Positions 55,366 through 64,000 of a stretch of 64,000 nt of DNA are shown here, piece after piece. Below the pieces are notes generated by a model that did no database searches, was not told the DNA's origin, and saw only the letters and a list, made by a program, of their open reading frames with translations. The position numbers were made by a program, and so were the translations under genes. This DNA is from Tillandsia leiboldiana (lineage: Eukaryota; Streptophyta; Magnoliopsida; Poales; Bromeliaceae). The stretch covers positions 11,254,814 through 11,318,813 of the forward strand of contig CM055062.1 in the NCBI GenBank assembly GCA_029204045.2. The letters are read 5' to 3'. Each line of letters starts with the position of its first letter. The stretch's first letter is position 1.

Positions 55366-55826
55366 ATCACATCAACTTCAACTTTGGTTTTTATCTTGTG
55401 ATTTGTATGCATGTCTCTACTAACTATTCGACTAACTATTTGGGCATGTAATATGACTAACAAGTTGATGTTGGACTAACACTTTGTGACATTTGGTTTT
55501 TGACTGCATAGAAGATACGTTGGTTTTTGACTATGATTCTCTTACATATCTGAATTTTCAAATGTCATGATGATCAGATAAACTCTATCTCTGTACTAGG
55601 TTTTGAATGCTAAATATTCTTGAGGTATCTAACGATCTCTTTTTGTCAAGAATGATTTCTTTGTGCAGAGAGTACAGATGTCTAAGTCTAGAGTATGTTT
55701 TAGGAGTTTATCTCATGTTTTTAAATTTTTGGATCTCCATTGTAAATTTTTGTTGTATGGTGATAGCAACAAAAATATCTTTTTGAATTTTTCTTAGTGG
55801 ATCTATGTTTTGTCACGAAACCGCCA

Positions 55827-55838
55827 AAGGGGGAGATT
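55827..55838 (+). promoter_or_regulatory. polypurine tract of Copia element
   Basis: AAAGGGGGAGAT directly before the 3' LTR start at 55839. Confidence 0.88.
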
Positions 55839-57175
55839 GTTACGGAATTTGAGTTGGCGTAGTTTCGTGAATGTTTCAAGTCTTGAAGATTGAAGGTGAA
55901 GAAAGTTGGATCATTTAACTCAATCTCAAGAAAGAAGAATTCAAAAGGATCAGGTATGTTTAACTAAAGATTTTGTGTGATCCGAATACTTCTTGTAGTG
56001 TAGAAACACTTGGAAGAATCTTTCATTGCATAAAAATTAAAAATTGGACTTGGGACATGTTCAGGATCCGGATCAGGTTGTTCGATCCGGATCCCGAAGG
56101 TGGTTCGTTCATACACCAGTTCAATCCGGATCGTAGCCTCTCTTGATCCGGATCCCGAACACTGAGTTTACCATCTTCCTTGAACGATCCGGATCAGGCT
56201 TCGCAATCCGGATCCCGAACGTTGATGTTTGGTGAACTGTATGAACGATCCGGATCAAGCATTTCGATCCAGATCCCGAACCTTCGTTTTTCTGGAATAA
56301 CCTGACTCGTTACGACGATCCGGATCACAGCTAATCCGATCCGGATCGCCGTCCGTAAAATTTCCAGAAATGTTAGGTTTTTGATTCTTATCTCCTTCCT
56401 AGGGTTTCTAACCTATAAATAGACCCTATGACTCTTTTTCTAGGGTTAATCCACATAGCCGTCAGTTTCATATCTTATTTCATACGGCTCTAGATCCACA
56501 TATAGAGAAGAAAGGAAATCATTAGAGAATACTCTATGTTTCTTCATCTATATTGATTAGTTTGATTCTAGGTTTTCATACTCACATCTTGAGTTGAATC
56601 AAACTAATGAATACTTAGATGGTATTTCCGATCTATCTTTGATCTAAGTATTCGGCGGATCATCACCACCAAAAACAACGATTTACCCCAAAAATCGGCG
56701 CGTGGATTCGCGTGTCCTTGTGGATTCAAGGTTCAACCGCTCTCGTGGATTCGGAGCGAGGCACGTTCGTGGATTCGAAGGGTGCTATTGGGTGAAGACC
56801 GTGGATTCGGTCGGACGTCGTGGATTCGACGTTGGACGCCGTGGATTCGGCGTTGGGCGCAGATCGTGGATTCGAGAAGCGTCGCGGAGCGAGCGGAGAA
56901 GATCCTCTAGGAGCGTATGGAAAAGGTTGAGTCGTAAGTGTGTATGGTAAATCACCTTGTACGTGTTTTAATTCTAGTGGATTTCTGCCGTGTTATCGGT
57001 CCCGTGGTTTTTTACTCCGGTGATGGAGTTTTCCACGTAAAAATCTTGCGAGTTATTTTTATTTCCGTATTGGGTTTTTATCGCAACGATTTTTTAGTGT
57101 TTATACGTTTACACCTATTCACCCCCCTCTAGGTGTTTTTCCCCTATTTAGATCCTTATTACATATAACCCAACA
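55839..57175 (+). repeat. Copia 3' LTR (1337 bp)
   Basis: Nearly identical to 46925-48262, with the palindrome array (56065-56347), TATAAATA (56414) and the GTGGATTCG run. The TSD TGGGG follows. Confidence 0.93.
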
Positions 57176-57180
57176 TGGGG

Positions 57181-57925
57181 TTGTGAGGAAAGCAGAGTTC
57201 GACCTAGAGTAGCCGAACTGAGATGAGGAGATAAGGATTTTGACATTGCTAAGGAGCCGATTAGGAATTTGTATTGATTGGAGTGGGGTTAAAGAGTAAC
57301 TGAGAATCGATTACAGGTTAATCTACTCCTAAAAAAATGTGGTAAAGGTTATTTAGGAAAGCAATAAATGCATATATGAAAGATATGAAAAAGTAGGGGT
57401 GGTCACTGGCTTACGAGATTGCAGGACCCCTTTTTCTTTGATGGTTCGGTTATTTATACATTTACGAACCATATGTATAACCACCAATTTTAGTAATTGC
57501 CGTGATCTAAGGGGAATTATCGTAATTTCCTCAACTACTTCCTTTTGAGTCGATTCTCCTTAAAGGATGGTAGTCGTTTTCCGTCCAGGTTCATCCCCTG
57601 ATTGACGCGTTGAAGCGTGATCTTCGTTGCTTTCCAATGTTGGGCGCCGCTTGCCATTTTGGAGTCAGTTACGAGATTCGCGCCCAAATCTTATACTCTT
57701 TCCTATTAGGGTCTTTCCTTTTGCGGCTCGAGCAGCCGAGAGTTGACCCTGACCTCGCCTCTTCCGTCATTCGACTGAGGCGGCCTCTTCGCCTTCGACT
57801 AAAATTGATCTTGGTCAAGGCACAAGTCTTCCTTTGTCGACTCAAACTCCTATCGGCTGATATTCTTATCTGATGGTACACGTCACGTGTCACTTGCTTA
57901 AGTGGCAAAAATTTTGACCTCAACA
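57181..57925 (-). repeat. Tat-like element 5' LTR, outer part
   Basis: On the minus strand it begins TGTTGAGGTCAAAA at 57925, has TGTATAAATA near 57451-57460 and continues across the Copia insertion to 46757. No target duplication can be checked because the other end of this element is outside the window. Confidence 0.68.
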
Positions 57926-59766
57926 GAACCCAAATGAAGAGGAGGAAGCCTCAAAAAATTTCCCTCTGAGTCTACATATAGAGAAAAAAGTTTCGCGTAA
58001 AACGGACCTGTAGATCAACAGCAAAACTAATCTGGATCCAGCAATATCCAGATATTTTCAGTCACCCTAATTGGGATTCAGGCGCCGTGAAGACCAAGGC
58101 TCGAATTGACCCAAGTTGGGCTATTACCCAAAATAGGGGATTCTGGCATTCGGAACCATGGATTCGGGAGCCCGAATTCACTTTTCGTGAATTCACCCAT
58201 CCGATGCCCGTTTTCACGTCGATTTCGTCCAAAACGGTTCCCTCTCAACCCGACCATCTCCAGATGTGTCGGCCAGCTAACAGTGCTTATCCGCAAGGCC
58301 CCGAAATACCAAAACATTACATATCCCGCACTTAGTTGTCCAAGCTACAGTAATCACTCTGTTGATATAGCTATTGTAACCACTCGGCTGATACAGCTAC
58401 AGTAACCACTTGGCTATCCATCTCAGGCATCCAACACTAGAGTATGAAACCAGCTGACCCTCGGCTTAGCTCCTCGGCTAAGCTCCTCTACTGAGCAACT
58501 CGGCTAATCTCTGAGGCAGTTGAAACCAGAATACTACACTATGGACATGTATATATGGATAAATATAGTGCCATCTAACCTAGAGTAAAACATAATGGGT
58601 AGGACACCACTTGGACATGATAATATGAACCTTGAAATGATGACATTATAGGTAAAAACAAATATACCCTAAACTAGACCAAGGAAGTGGAGATTCCACA
58701 GCCTAAAGATTTGAGAAAGCGACGATTCCGTTATGTACGATCTTATGGTCGGGAGTAAGAGCGGCGATTCCGCCATTCAACGCCAAGACGAAAGTGGTGA
58801 TTCCACTAGGTATGAACCTATGGGCGGGGGTAAGAGCGGTGAATCTGCTACCCAATGCTAAGTCGAAAGCGGCGATTTTGCTAGCTATGAACCTATGGCC
58901 AAGGGTATGAGCGGTGATTCCATTATCCAACGCTAAGACGAAAGCAGTGATTCCGCTAGGATGTGTAAGATGAGACCCCCACCCAAAGTAAATGAAAGCG
59001 GTGATTCCGCTAGGGTGCATGTGGTGAATTCAGCCACCTGTGGATATGAGAACTAAAAGGCGTATGCGATAATTTCGCTCCCAAAAGACCAAGTCCTATT
59101 ATGCAAATGAAAGCGGCGATTTCGCTACTTGTAGTCCCATAGCTAGGGGTGTGCGGGGATGCAACCTAACTCCCAGATGAAAACAACTATTCTAGTATTC
59201 GGGGGTATGCGACAATTTCGCTATCCATCAACTTTAAAGCCAAAGGGCGTATGCGACGATTTTGTTACTAAAAGGCCAAATCCTATTATACAAATGAAAG
59301 CAGTGATTCTGCTACTTGTAGTCCTATGGCTGGAGGTGTGCGGGATGCCACCTAACGCCAAGATAAAAGTGGCAATTCCGCTATTTGAGGGTATGCGACA
59401 ATTTCACTATCCATCAACTTGAGAACTAAAGGGTGTGTGCGACAGGTTTGCCGCCAAAGGGCTAAGGTAAACCTAAAGGTTGGATTTTGAAAATTGTGTA
59501 ATGAAATAGCAAATAAAATATAGTTCACGTCGTATAGTGGCATAAGCATAGTTGTTCTTTTGCATATAGTAGATGTTTATATACTCAAGTCATTACTTGT
59601 TATATATCTATTATGCTTATGTTTCCTTCTTTAGACATAGTAGGTCGAGCTCTTTCCTTAAGTGGTCGTACCCACTGAAAACTACGTATATAGTTCTCAC
59701 CCTCGTATTTTTCGGGCCCAATCGCAGGAAATGCGGTGGAGCGAGAAAATGACGTAGTACCATAGA
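57926..59766 (+). mobile_element. degenerate Gypsy LTR-like sequence
   Basis: The last 140 bp (GACATAGTAGGTCG ... CCCACTGAAAACTACGTATATAGTTCTCACCC) resemble the 3' part of the Gypsy-1 LTR (7270-7350), including a decayed acceptor-exon-donor layout (AATCGCAG ... GAGCGAG|AAAATG). The middle carries a hairpin-motif array and, at 58330-58420, three copies of an AGCTACAGTAACCACTxGGCT-like unit. Neither LTR end is clear. No coding region. Confidence 0.45.
58687..59452 (+). repeat. dispersed array of GCGGTGATTCCGC hairpin motifs
   Basis: About 17 copies of a motif close to AGCGGYGATTCCGCTA, which is a short inverted repeat (AGCGG / CCGCT), spaced 25-90 bp apart with related linkers (CCTATGG, CCAACGCTAAG, AAAGGCCAA). 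Variants change both arms in places. Confidence 0.8.
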
Positions 59767-61219
59767 TAGAGTGTAATATCACGAACTGTCTTGTGTTTCA
59801 TTTTTGTTTCCCTTTGAATAAATTAGTTGTTAGGGAATGAATTATCGAGTTTTCTTGGGTAGAACGTCGGTGCGTGCGGGTATTTCTTCTGTGATAAAGC
59901 TCGAAAAACGGAGAATGACAAAGCGATCGGATCTGAAATCCGGCTTACGGATCTCCCGGAATGAGTCCTTTGTGTTAACGGGTACGATAGGATAAGCCAA
60001 ACCCGTTAAGACCTTGGTGCATCAAAATCCGCGCCGGTTGTTTTAGAATGTGGCTTAGGTGGCACTCTTATCAAGAAGTTGGTTGGAGAATCCATTTTTA
60101 TCGGAATTTTGGGATTCGTATGTAGAAGTGAAAATAATGTTCTAATTAATTATTATTTTCTCAAGAACTGCTAACCCTAGTTCGGGGAGGGGAGAAAGAA
60201 GAGAGAGAAGAAGAGATCGGTTCTCCCATCAACGTGCCGGAGGCCGAGAACGAAACGTCACCGTCAACGGGGAGCGGATTCGGATTCTCACTACCGCGAG
60301 GAACGAGATCGGGGCGTCTTCTCCGTTAGAGCAAGGTTAGCGGCGTTTCTCTCTCGCGTTTTCGTCGTTTCGTATTTTAGGTTTCGGGTTCTACGTTTTT
60401 GGTCTTGCCGTTTGGGCGACGCTAGGATGCCCTAGCCGCCGCCGCCTCGCTGCCGCCGCGCGGCTAAGGCACGTGCTACCCGCGCGCCGCTGAAGGGTCG
60501 CGCACCGCGCCGCGCACGGGCAGCAGCGTTGCGCCGCATCGCTTGCAGCCGCGCGGGGATAGGACCCGTGCGAGGCTGTTCTGCATGCAGCGCGCCCGCG
60601 CAGGGCTGGTGCCCGCGCGGGGCCGCAACGCGCACCCGCACGGGGCTGGAGCCCGTGCGGGGCTGCTCCGCATGCACTCCGCCGCCGCGCCGCGTTGTCT
60701 TTGCGCCGCGCTATTCGTGCGCCGCGTCTGGGTGGGTCTTGGTGTTCTCTGTCTTTTTCTGGACAGAGTTCCGGGCTACAGTTTTTCGCAGGACACGGTT
60801 TAGTTTATTGATATTATGTTTTTGTTGGGGTTTTTCTTTTTAGGACCGAGAGTCGTGCGAGGATGCTGGTCAGTTCTGAGTGTTTCGGTCGAGGCATTTT
60901 GAGGTGGGTACACCCTTAGAACCTCCTTATGGTATAGATGGTTATTGTTATGTTTATCATAGTAAGGGATAATATGAGCTGATGACTAACCCCATGTTCT
61001 GCACATGTATCGGCACTTATATTTCATTGGAGCAACGAGTGTCGTAGGTGGACACTCATTTTATTATGGTTACTATGCTCATGGTTGCTACACGCACACC
61101 AGCGGTTTGGCCACCGCACTGGTGTACTTTTCCGGAGAGATGGTACGTTGACCCGTGAACCCCATAAGGTGACGTAGTGGGGGCACCTATAGGTGGGGGG
61201 TTAAAAGCACCAAGGTGAG

Positions 61220-61345
61220 AGCGGTGTAGCTCTGAGGTAGGTACTCAGAGCGGTGCGTATCTCTGAGGTAGGTGCTCAGAGTGGTGTGTAGTTCTGAGGT
61301 AGGTGCTCAGAGTGGTGCGCATTTCTGAGGCAGGTGCTCAATTCT
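61220..61345 (+). repeat. 31-bp tandem repeat with hairpin units
   Basis: Four units (TCTGAGGTAGGTGCTCAGAGTGGTGxG) start at 61231, 61262, 61293 and 61324. Each contains CTCTGAG / CTCAGAG arms around GTAGGTG, able to fold as a small hairpin in RNA. Confidence 0.88.
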
Positions 61346-61492
61346 TTTTACAGGGGGTTGCGATTGACTACATGAGGGGGAGTGGGGATGCTCCGGTCTT
61401 TCGATTTGCGATACTCTTAGTTGTTTTTAGCATCTTGCACTCTCTACATTACTCTTTATTCTTCGTGTCACTGACTTCCCACACTGTGACAG

Positions 61493-61522
61493 GTTCAGTC
61501 AGGGGTGGGATCCGGGACGACG
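61493..61522 (+). other. candidate micro-exon in solo LTR (30 nt)
   Basis: TTCCCACACTGTGACAG precedes and GTGAGTCTG follows; exactly the same length as in the Gypsy-2 LTR. Confidence 0.45.
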
Positions 61523-62097
61523 GTGAGTCTGCGACTAGAAGGATTTAGCCTTATTCATGGCCGGTGACTTTTTTCCTTTTTACGTAGTTGTTTATTTCAG
61601 TTGGTTAAACTGTGCGCATGTGACTTTTATTTTCGTGGATGATGCGGATGTTGGTGTGGACCTGTGACTCTGTGATTGACTGTTTTAATTATGTTGTTAG
61701 TTAGGCATTCTGGACGGCCGTTTTAAAATACATGAAAGAGATTGTGAAATCGTTTTAAAAACTGGGTGTCGTGTGGACACCGTTTTGCAAATCCGTGGTT
61801 TTATCCTTTTAAAATTGTAATGCCGTTCGGAAAAGAGATTGCGAAAAACGTTTTAAAAATCAGGTGTCGTGTGGATGCCGTTTTTCCAAACCCGTGGTTT
61901 TATCCTTTCAAACTTTCGTTGGTCATTGTTATTGTGAATGTTTAATAGTTACTCTTTTAGTCTTTGTCTTGACTGGTGTGATTAAAATATAAGTTGTGTA
62001 TGTGACGTCGTACACATACAAAGGAAATTTTGCCCGTTTGTGGGATGACTTTGTATGCGTGGCGGGTCTGGACACGTGCCAGAGAGAGGGAATGTTT

Positions 62098-62098
<1 letters not shown>

Positions 62099-62137
<39 letters not shown>
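62099..62137 (+). repeat. A-tract of 39 nt inside solo LTR
   Basis: Uninterrupted A-run 44 bp before the LTR end; the 26-nt version is at 482-507. Exact length is uncertain because such runs slip in sequencing. Confidence 0.85.
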
Positions 62138-62139
<2 letters not shown>

Positions 62140-62186
62140 ATTGCGCTATTTTTTGCTTCATTAAACCTCCGGGGCGTGACATAGAG

Positions 62187-63570
62187 GCCCTTCCATTTTG
62201 GTCTTGCCCATAAAAACATATTTTAATAGAAATCCAACATTCTTGAGTGTTGAAGAGTTGGCGGGGACATAGGCGATGGCCGAATCTCAAAACAAATTGA
62301 TAGCGTGGTATTTGCATTTCTCTAACTCTACTCTATATTTTTTACTTGTGAATTTATTTATTCAATTTTCTTGTATTTTTATTTTAGAGGTCTAATTCAC
62401 CTTCCCATTTAGGTTGCTATTTAGATACACTTTGATTGAAAGAGTTAAACCGAATTGCTTTATGAGCTGGATCACAATCGAACTGATTGAACCTGTCGGT
62501 TTCGACCCGAATTATTAAACATTAATTGTTAAAAACCAGAGGAATTGTGCTTAGCTTCTACAACTGCATCACCCAAATGTTAACTTTTCTCTACTAGTCT
62601 GATTATAATTTTTTTTACTAAAATCTTAAAAAAAAAAAATTAAATAATGATTACAGCCTTTAGATAAAGGTTGTAATGCTCTTCGGGTTGTGGGCTGAGC
62701 AATTCTCAAGCCAAAGTGAACACAGGATCTTTCAGTAAAAGACAGGACAGTTTCTGACAAAGTCTTCTTTAATTTTCTCATACACAATCTCATAAACAAA
62801 GTAGACCACACCACATAATACAAAAGAGGATCTAAGATTCAAAACCATAAATTTGGGTCTAACTCAGAAACCAAGTTCAACCCAATCAAATGGGGCCTGA
62901 GACAAAAGCGCTTCTGATCTCGTCAGCTGAGTAAGCAAATAGATACAGAAAAGCCAAGCTGTTATTTGTGTCAGGAGGGTGGGGTTATGAATTGAGCAAT
63001 TATGATCACTGCTTGTATAATTAATAAGATTAGCTGTCCTTCTTATCAAGCATGTATATGAGAAAATTGGCTGCAATTATTTGTATGGTGGTTGAGATAG
63101 TTAATAACGTAAAACAGAAAAAAATAAAAAAAAATAAAAAGGGTTTTAATTGTTGTTTTAAAATCAAAAATTTGTGATGACTCACATATAATCAGTTTGA
63201 TTCAACTAATTTATGAAAAGAGAAATTCCCAATCTGCAACTCAAGGAGGGGTTTCGGATTACAACCAGCTGCAATTGTAATCCTCCCTCTAAGATTTAAA
63301 ACAATCTTTTTGAATTTTAGTAGTAGTAAAATAATAAAAAGTGATCATCAGATTAATGGGGAAAAATTAACTCTTGGATGATAAGAGTTGTAAGATTACG
63401 ATCTCATATGTGTTTAGGACTAGCATTGCTCTCTATGAAAATTTGTTTTAAACTATGAAAATGAACTTAGTCAAGAAAAAGGGATAAACAGCCCCAAGAA
63501 CTATTAACTTTCGAAAGAATATCACAACTCATCACTACTCGAAGTCTAAAAATTAAGGTTAAACTTATCA
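62187..63570. other. AT-rich sequence without recognised gene
   Basis: No open frame with recognisable protein and no RNA gene seen. Two short inverted repeats stand out: TTACAGCCTTTA / TAAAGGTTGTAA at 62651-62676 and GGATTACAA / TTGTAATCC at 63256-63283. This may be the only non-LTR host background in the window. Confidence 0.5.
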
Positions 63571-63930
63571 GGCTAAATTACAATTTTAGTCCTCTAATTA
63601 TGAAGCACGTGACACTTTGATTCTCAAATTAAATTTATAGTAACTTCTGACTTAAATTCTTTAAATTATTATAATCAAGTCTCATAATCTAATTTAGTTG
63701 ACTAAATGTTGACGTGTTACTGCTGTAGAGGTTAACGGCGTGGCAATAATTAAAATGACACATTATTTTTTCATTGGCGATACATTAATATTTAATCAAC
63801 TAAATTAAGTTGTGGAACTTAATTGTAATAATTTAGAATGTTTTAATTAGATAGAAATTACTATCAATTCAAGTTTTGAGAATCACAAGGTCACACATCT
63901 CATAGTTTGGACAAAAAATGTAATTTAGCC
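63571..63930. mobile_element. MITE-like inverted-repeat element (360 bp)
   Basis: Begins GGCTAAATTACAATTTTAGTCC and ends with the complement of GGCTAAATTACATTTTTTGTCC. The similarity between the two arms goes on for about 150 bp (for example TGATTCTCAAA, TAGTAA, TTCTAAATTATTA against TTTAAATTATTA, and TTAATTTAGTTGA), so nearly the whole element can fold on itself. No coding capacity. No clear target duplication, so the superfamily is open. Confidence 0.7.
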
Positions 63931-64000
63931 ATTTTATTATGGCTCTTATGATTTTTAATGAAATATATAAGTACTTTCTTTACTTAGAAAATAGCAACTA
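63931..64000. other. AT-rich end of window
   Basis: Nothing recognisable in the last 70 bases. Confidence 0.6.

Larger units (their letters stand above)
46925..57175 (+). mobile_element. Copia element of Sirevirus (SIRE/Maximus) type, 10.25 kb
   Basis: Perfect TSD TGGGG (46920-46924, 57176-57180), LTRs 46925-48262 and 55839-57175 (1338 and 1337 bp, almost identical), tRNA-Met primer site, gag, pol, a 3-kb 3' region with a third ORF, and a polypurine tract. Sirevirus features seen are the large size, a long gag with two zinc knuckles and a coiled coil, the LDKLLGLGQTNKFGLGY-type gag motif, an extra ORF after pol and repeated polypurine-like tracts. Protease and the integrase zinc domain are missing, so it needs a helper. 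It was inserted into the Tat-like 5' LTR. Confidence 0.92.
59772..62181 (+). mobile_element. solo LTR (2410 bp), relative of Gypsy-2 LTR
   Basis: TGTAATATCACG ... CCGGGGCGTGACA with a perfect TSD TAGAG (59767-59771 and 62182-62186) and no internal region, so it is a product of recombination between two LTRs. The part GCGATCGGATCTGAAATCCGG and the following CTCCCGGAA and TGCATCA blocks match the Gypsy-2 LTR. It holds a GC-rich leader (60430-60720), a 31-bp tandem repeat, a candidate micro-exon and a 39-nt A-run. Reading frames in the GC-rich part are spurious. Confidence 0.93.

Noticed and set aside
57610..57873. Short Leu/Arg-rich frame
   Set aside because: It lies in the Tat-like LTR, on the strand opposite to that element, with no recognisable domain.
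58687..59452. CRISPR-like repeat array
   Set aside because: Units are degenerate, spacing is irregular, linkers are related to each other, no cas genes, and the context is plant LTR DNA.
62099..62181. Poly(A) tail of a SINE, LINE or processed pseudogene
   Set aside because: The A-run is inside a solo LTR with a perfect target duplication beyond it, and the same run is at the same place in the LTR at 1-572.

Overview
The window is plant nuclear DNA made almost entirely of nested LTR retrotransposons; I see no host gene. The evidence is Ty3/Gypsy chromovirus polyproteins with C-terminal chromodomains, initiator-tRNA-Met primer sites (TGGTATCAGAGC), a Ty1/Copia Sirevirus-type element, a Tat-like Gypsy gag, very long LTRs (2.4-3.4 kb) and paired target-site duplications (TSDs). 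This fits a repeat-rich, probably pericentromeric or intergenic block of a seed plant. The species cannot be told from the sequence.

Layout. 1-572 is the 3' end of an LTR whose relative is the solo LTR at 59772-62181. 573-3835 is a 5'-cut Tekay-type LTR. 3836-4800 and 46454-46756 are two halves of a minus-strand Tat-like Gypsy gag and leader, split by Gypsy-1 (4801-46453). The Tat 5' LTR is 46757-46924 plus 57181-57925, split by a 10.25-kb Copia/Sirevirus (46925-57175, TSD TGGGG). Gypsy-1 (+, LTRs 4801-7758 and 12889-14492/45093-46453) has Gypsy-2 (-, 14493-45087, TSD TATTT) inside its 3' LTR. Gypsy-2 has Gypsy-3 (+, 22027-43174, TSD TTTAT) inside its 5' LTR. 57926-59766 is degenerate LTR-like DNA with a hairpin-motif array. 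59772-62181 is a solo LTR with perfect TSD TAGAG. 62187-64000 is AT-rich, without a recognisable gene, and holds a 360-bp MITE-like inverted repeat.

Important caveat. About 9.0 kb (20313-29351) is repeated as 29452-38488 on either side of a 100-N gap. Frame-breaking indels are dense only in the last 3.7 kb before the gap and the first 4.3 kb after it, each time where the other copy is clean. This looks like two contig ends (or haplotigs) that were not merged, so the true locus is probably about 9 kb shorter and Gypsy-3 is about 12.0 kb.

All polyproteins are broken (stops, frameshifts, deletions), so none of the elements looks autonomous. The most interesting signals are non-coding. Five LTR families share a candidate 30-53 nt micro-exon in the LTR, with a further splice acceptor just before each visible gag ATG. 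The Sirevirus carries GATCCGGATC palindrome arrays both in its LTRs and in an internal promoter-like block ahead of a third ORF with a candidate 5'UTR intron.
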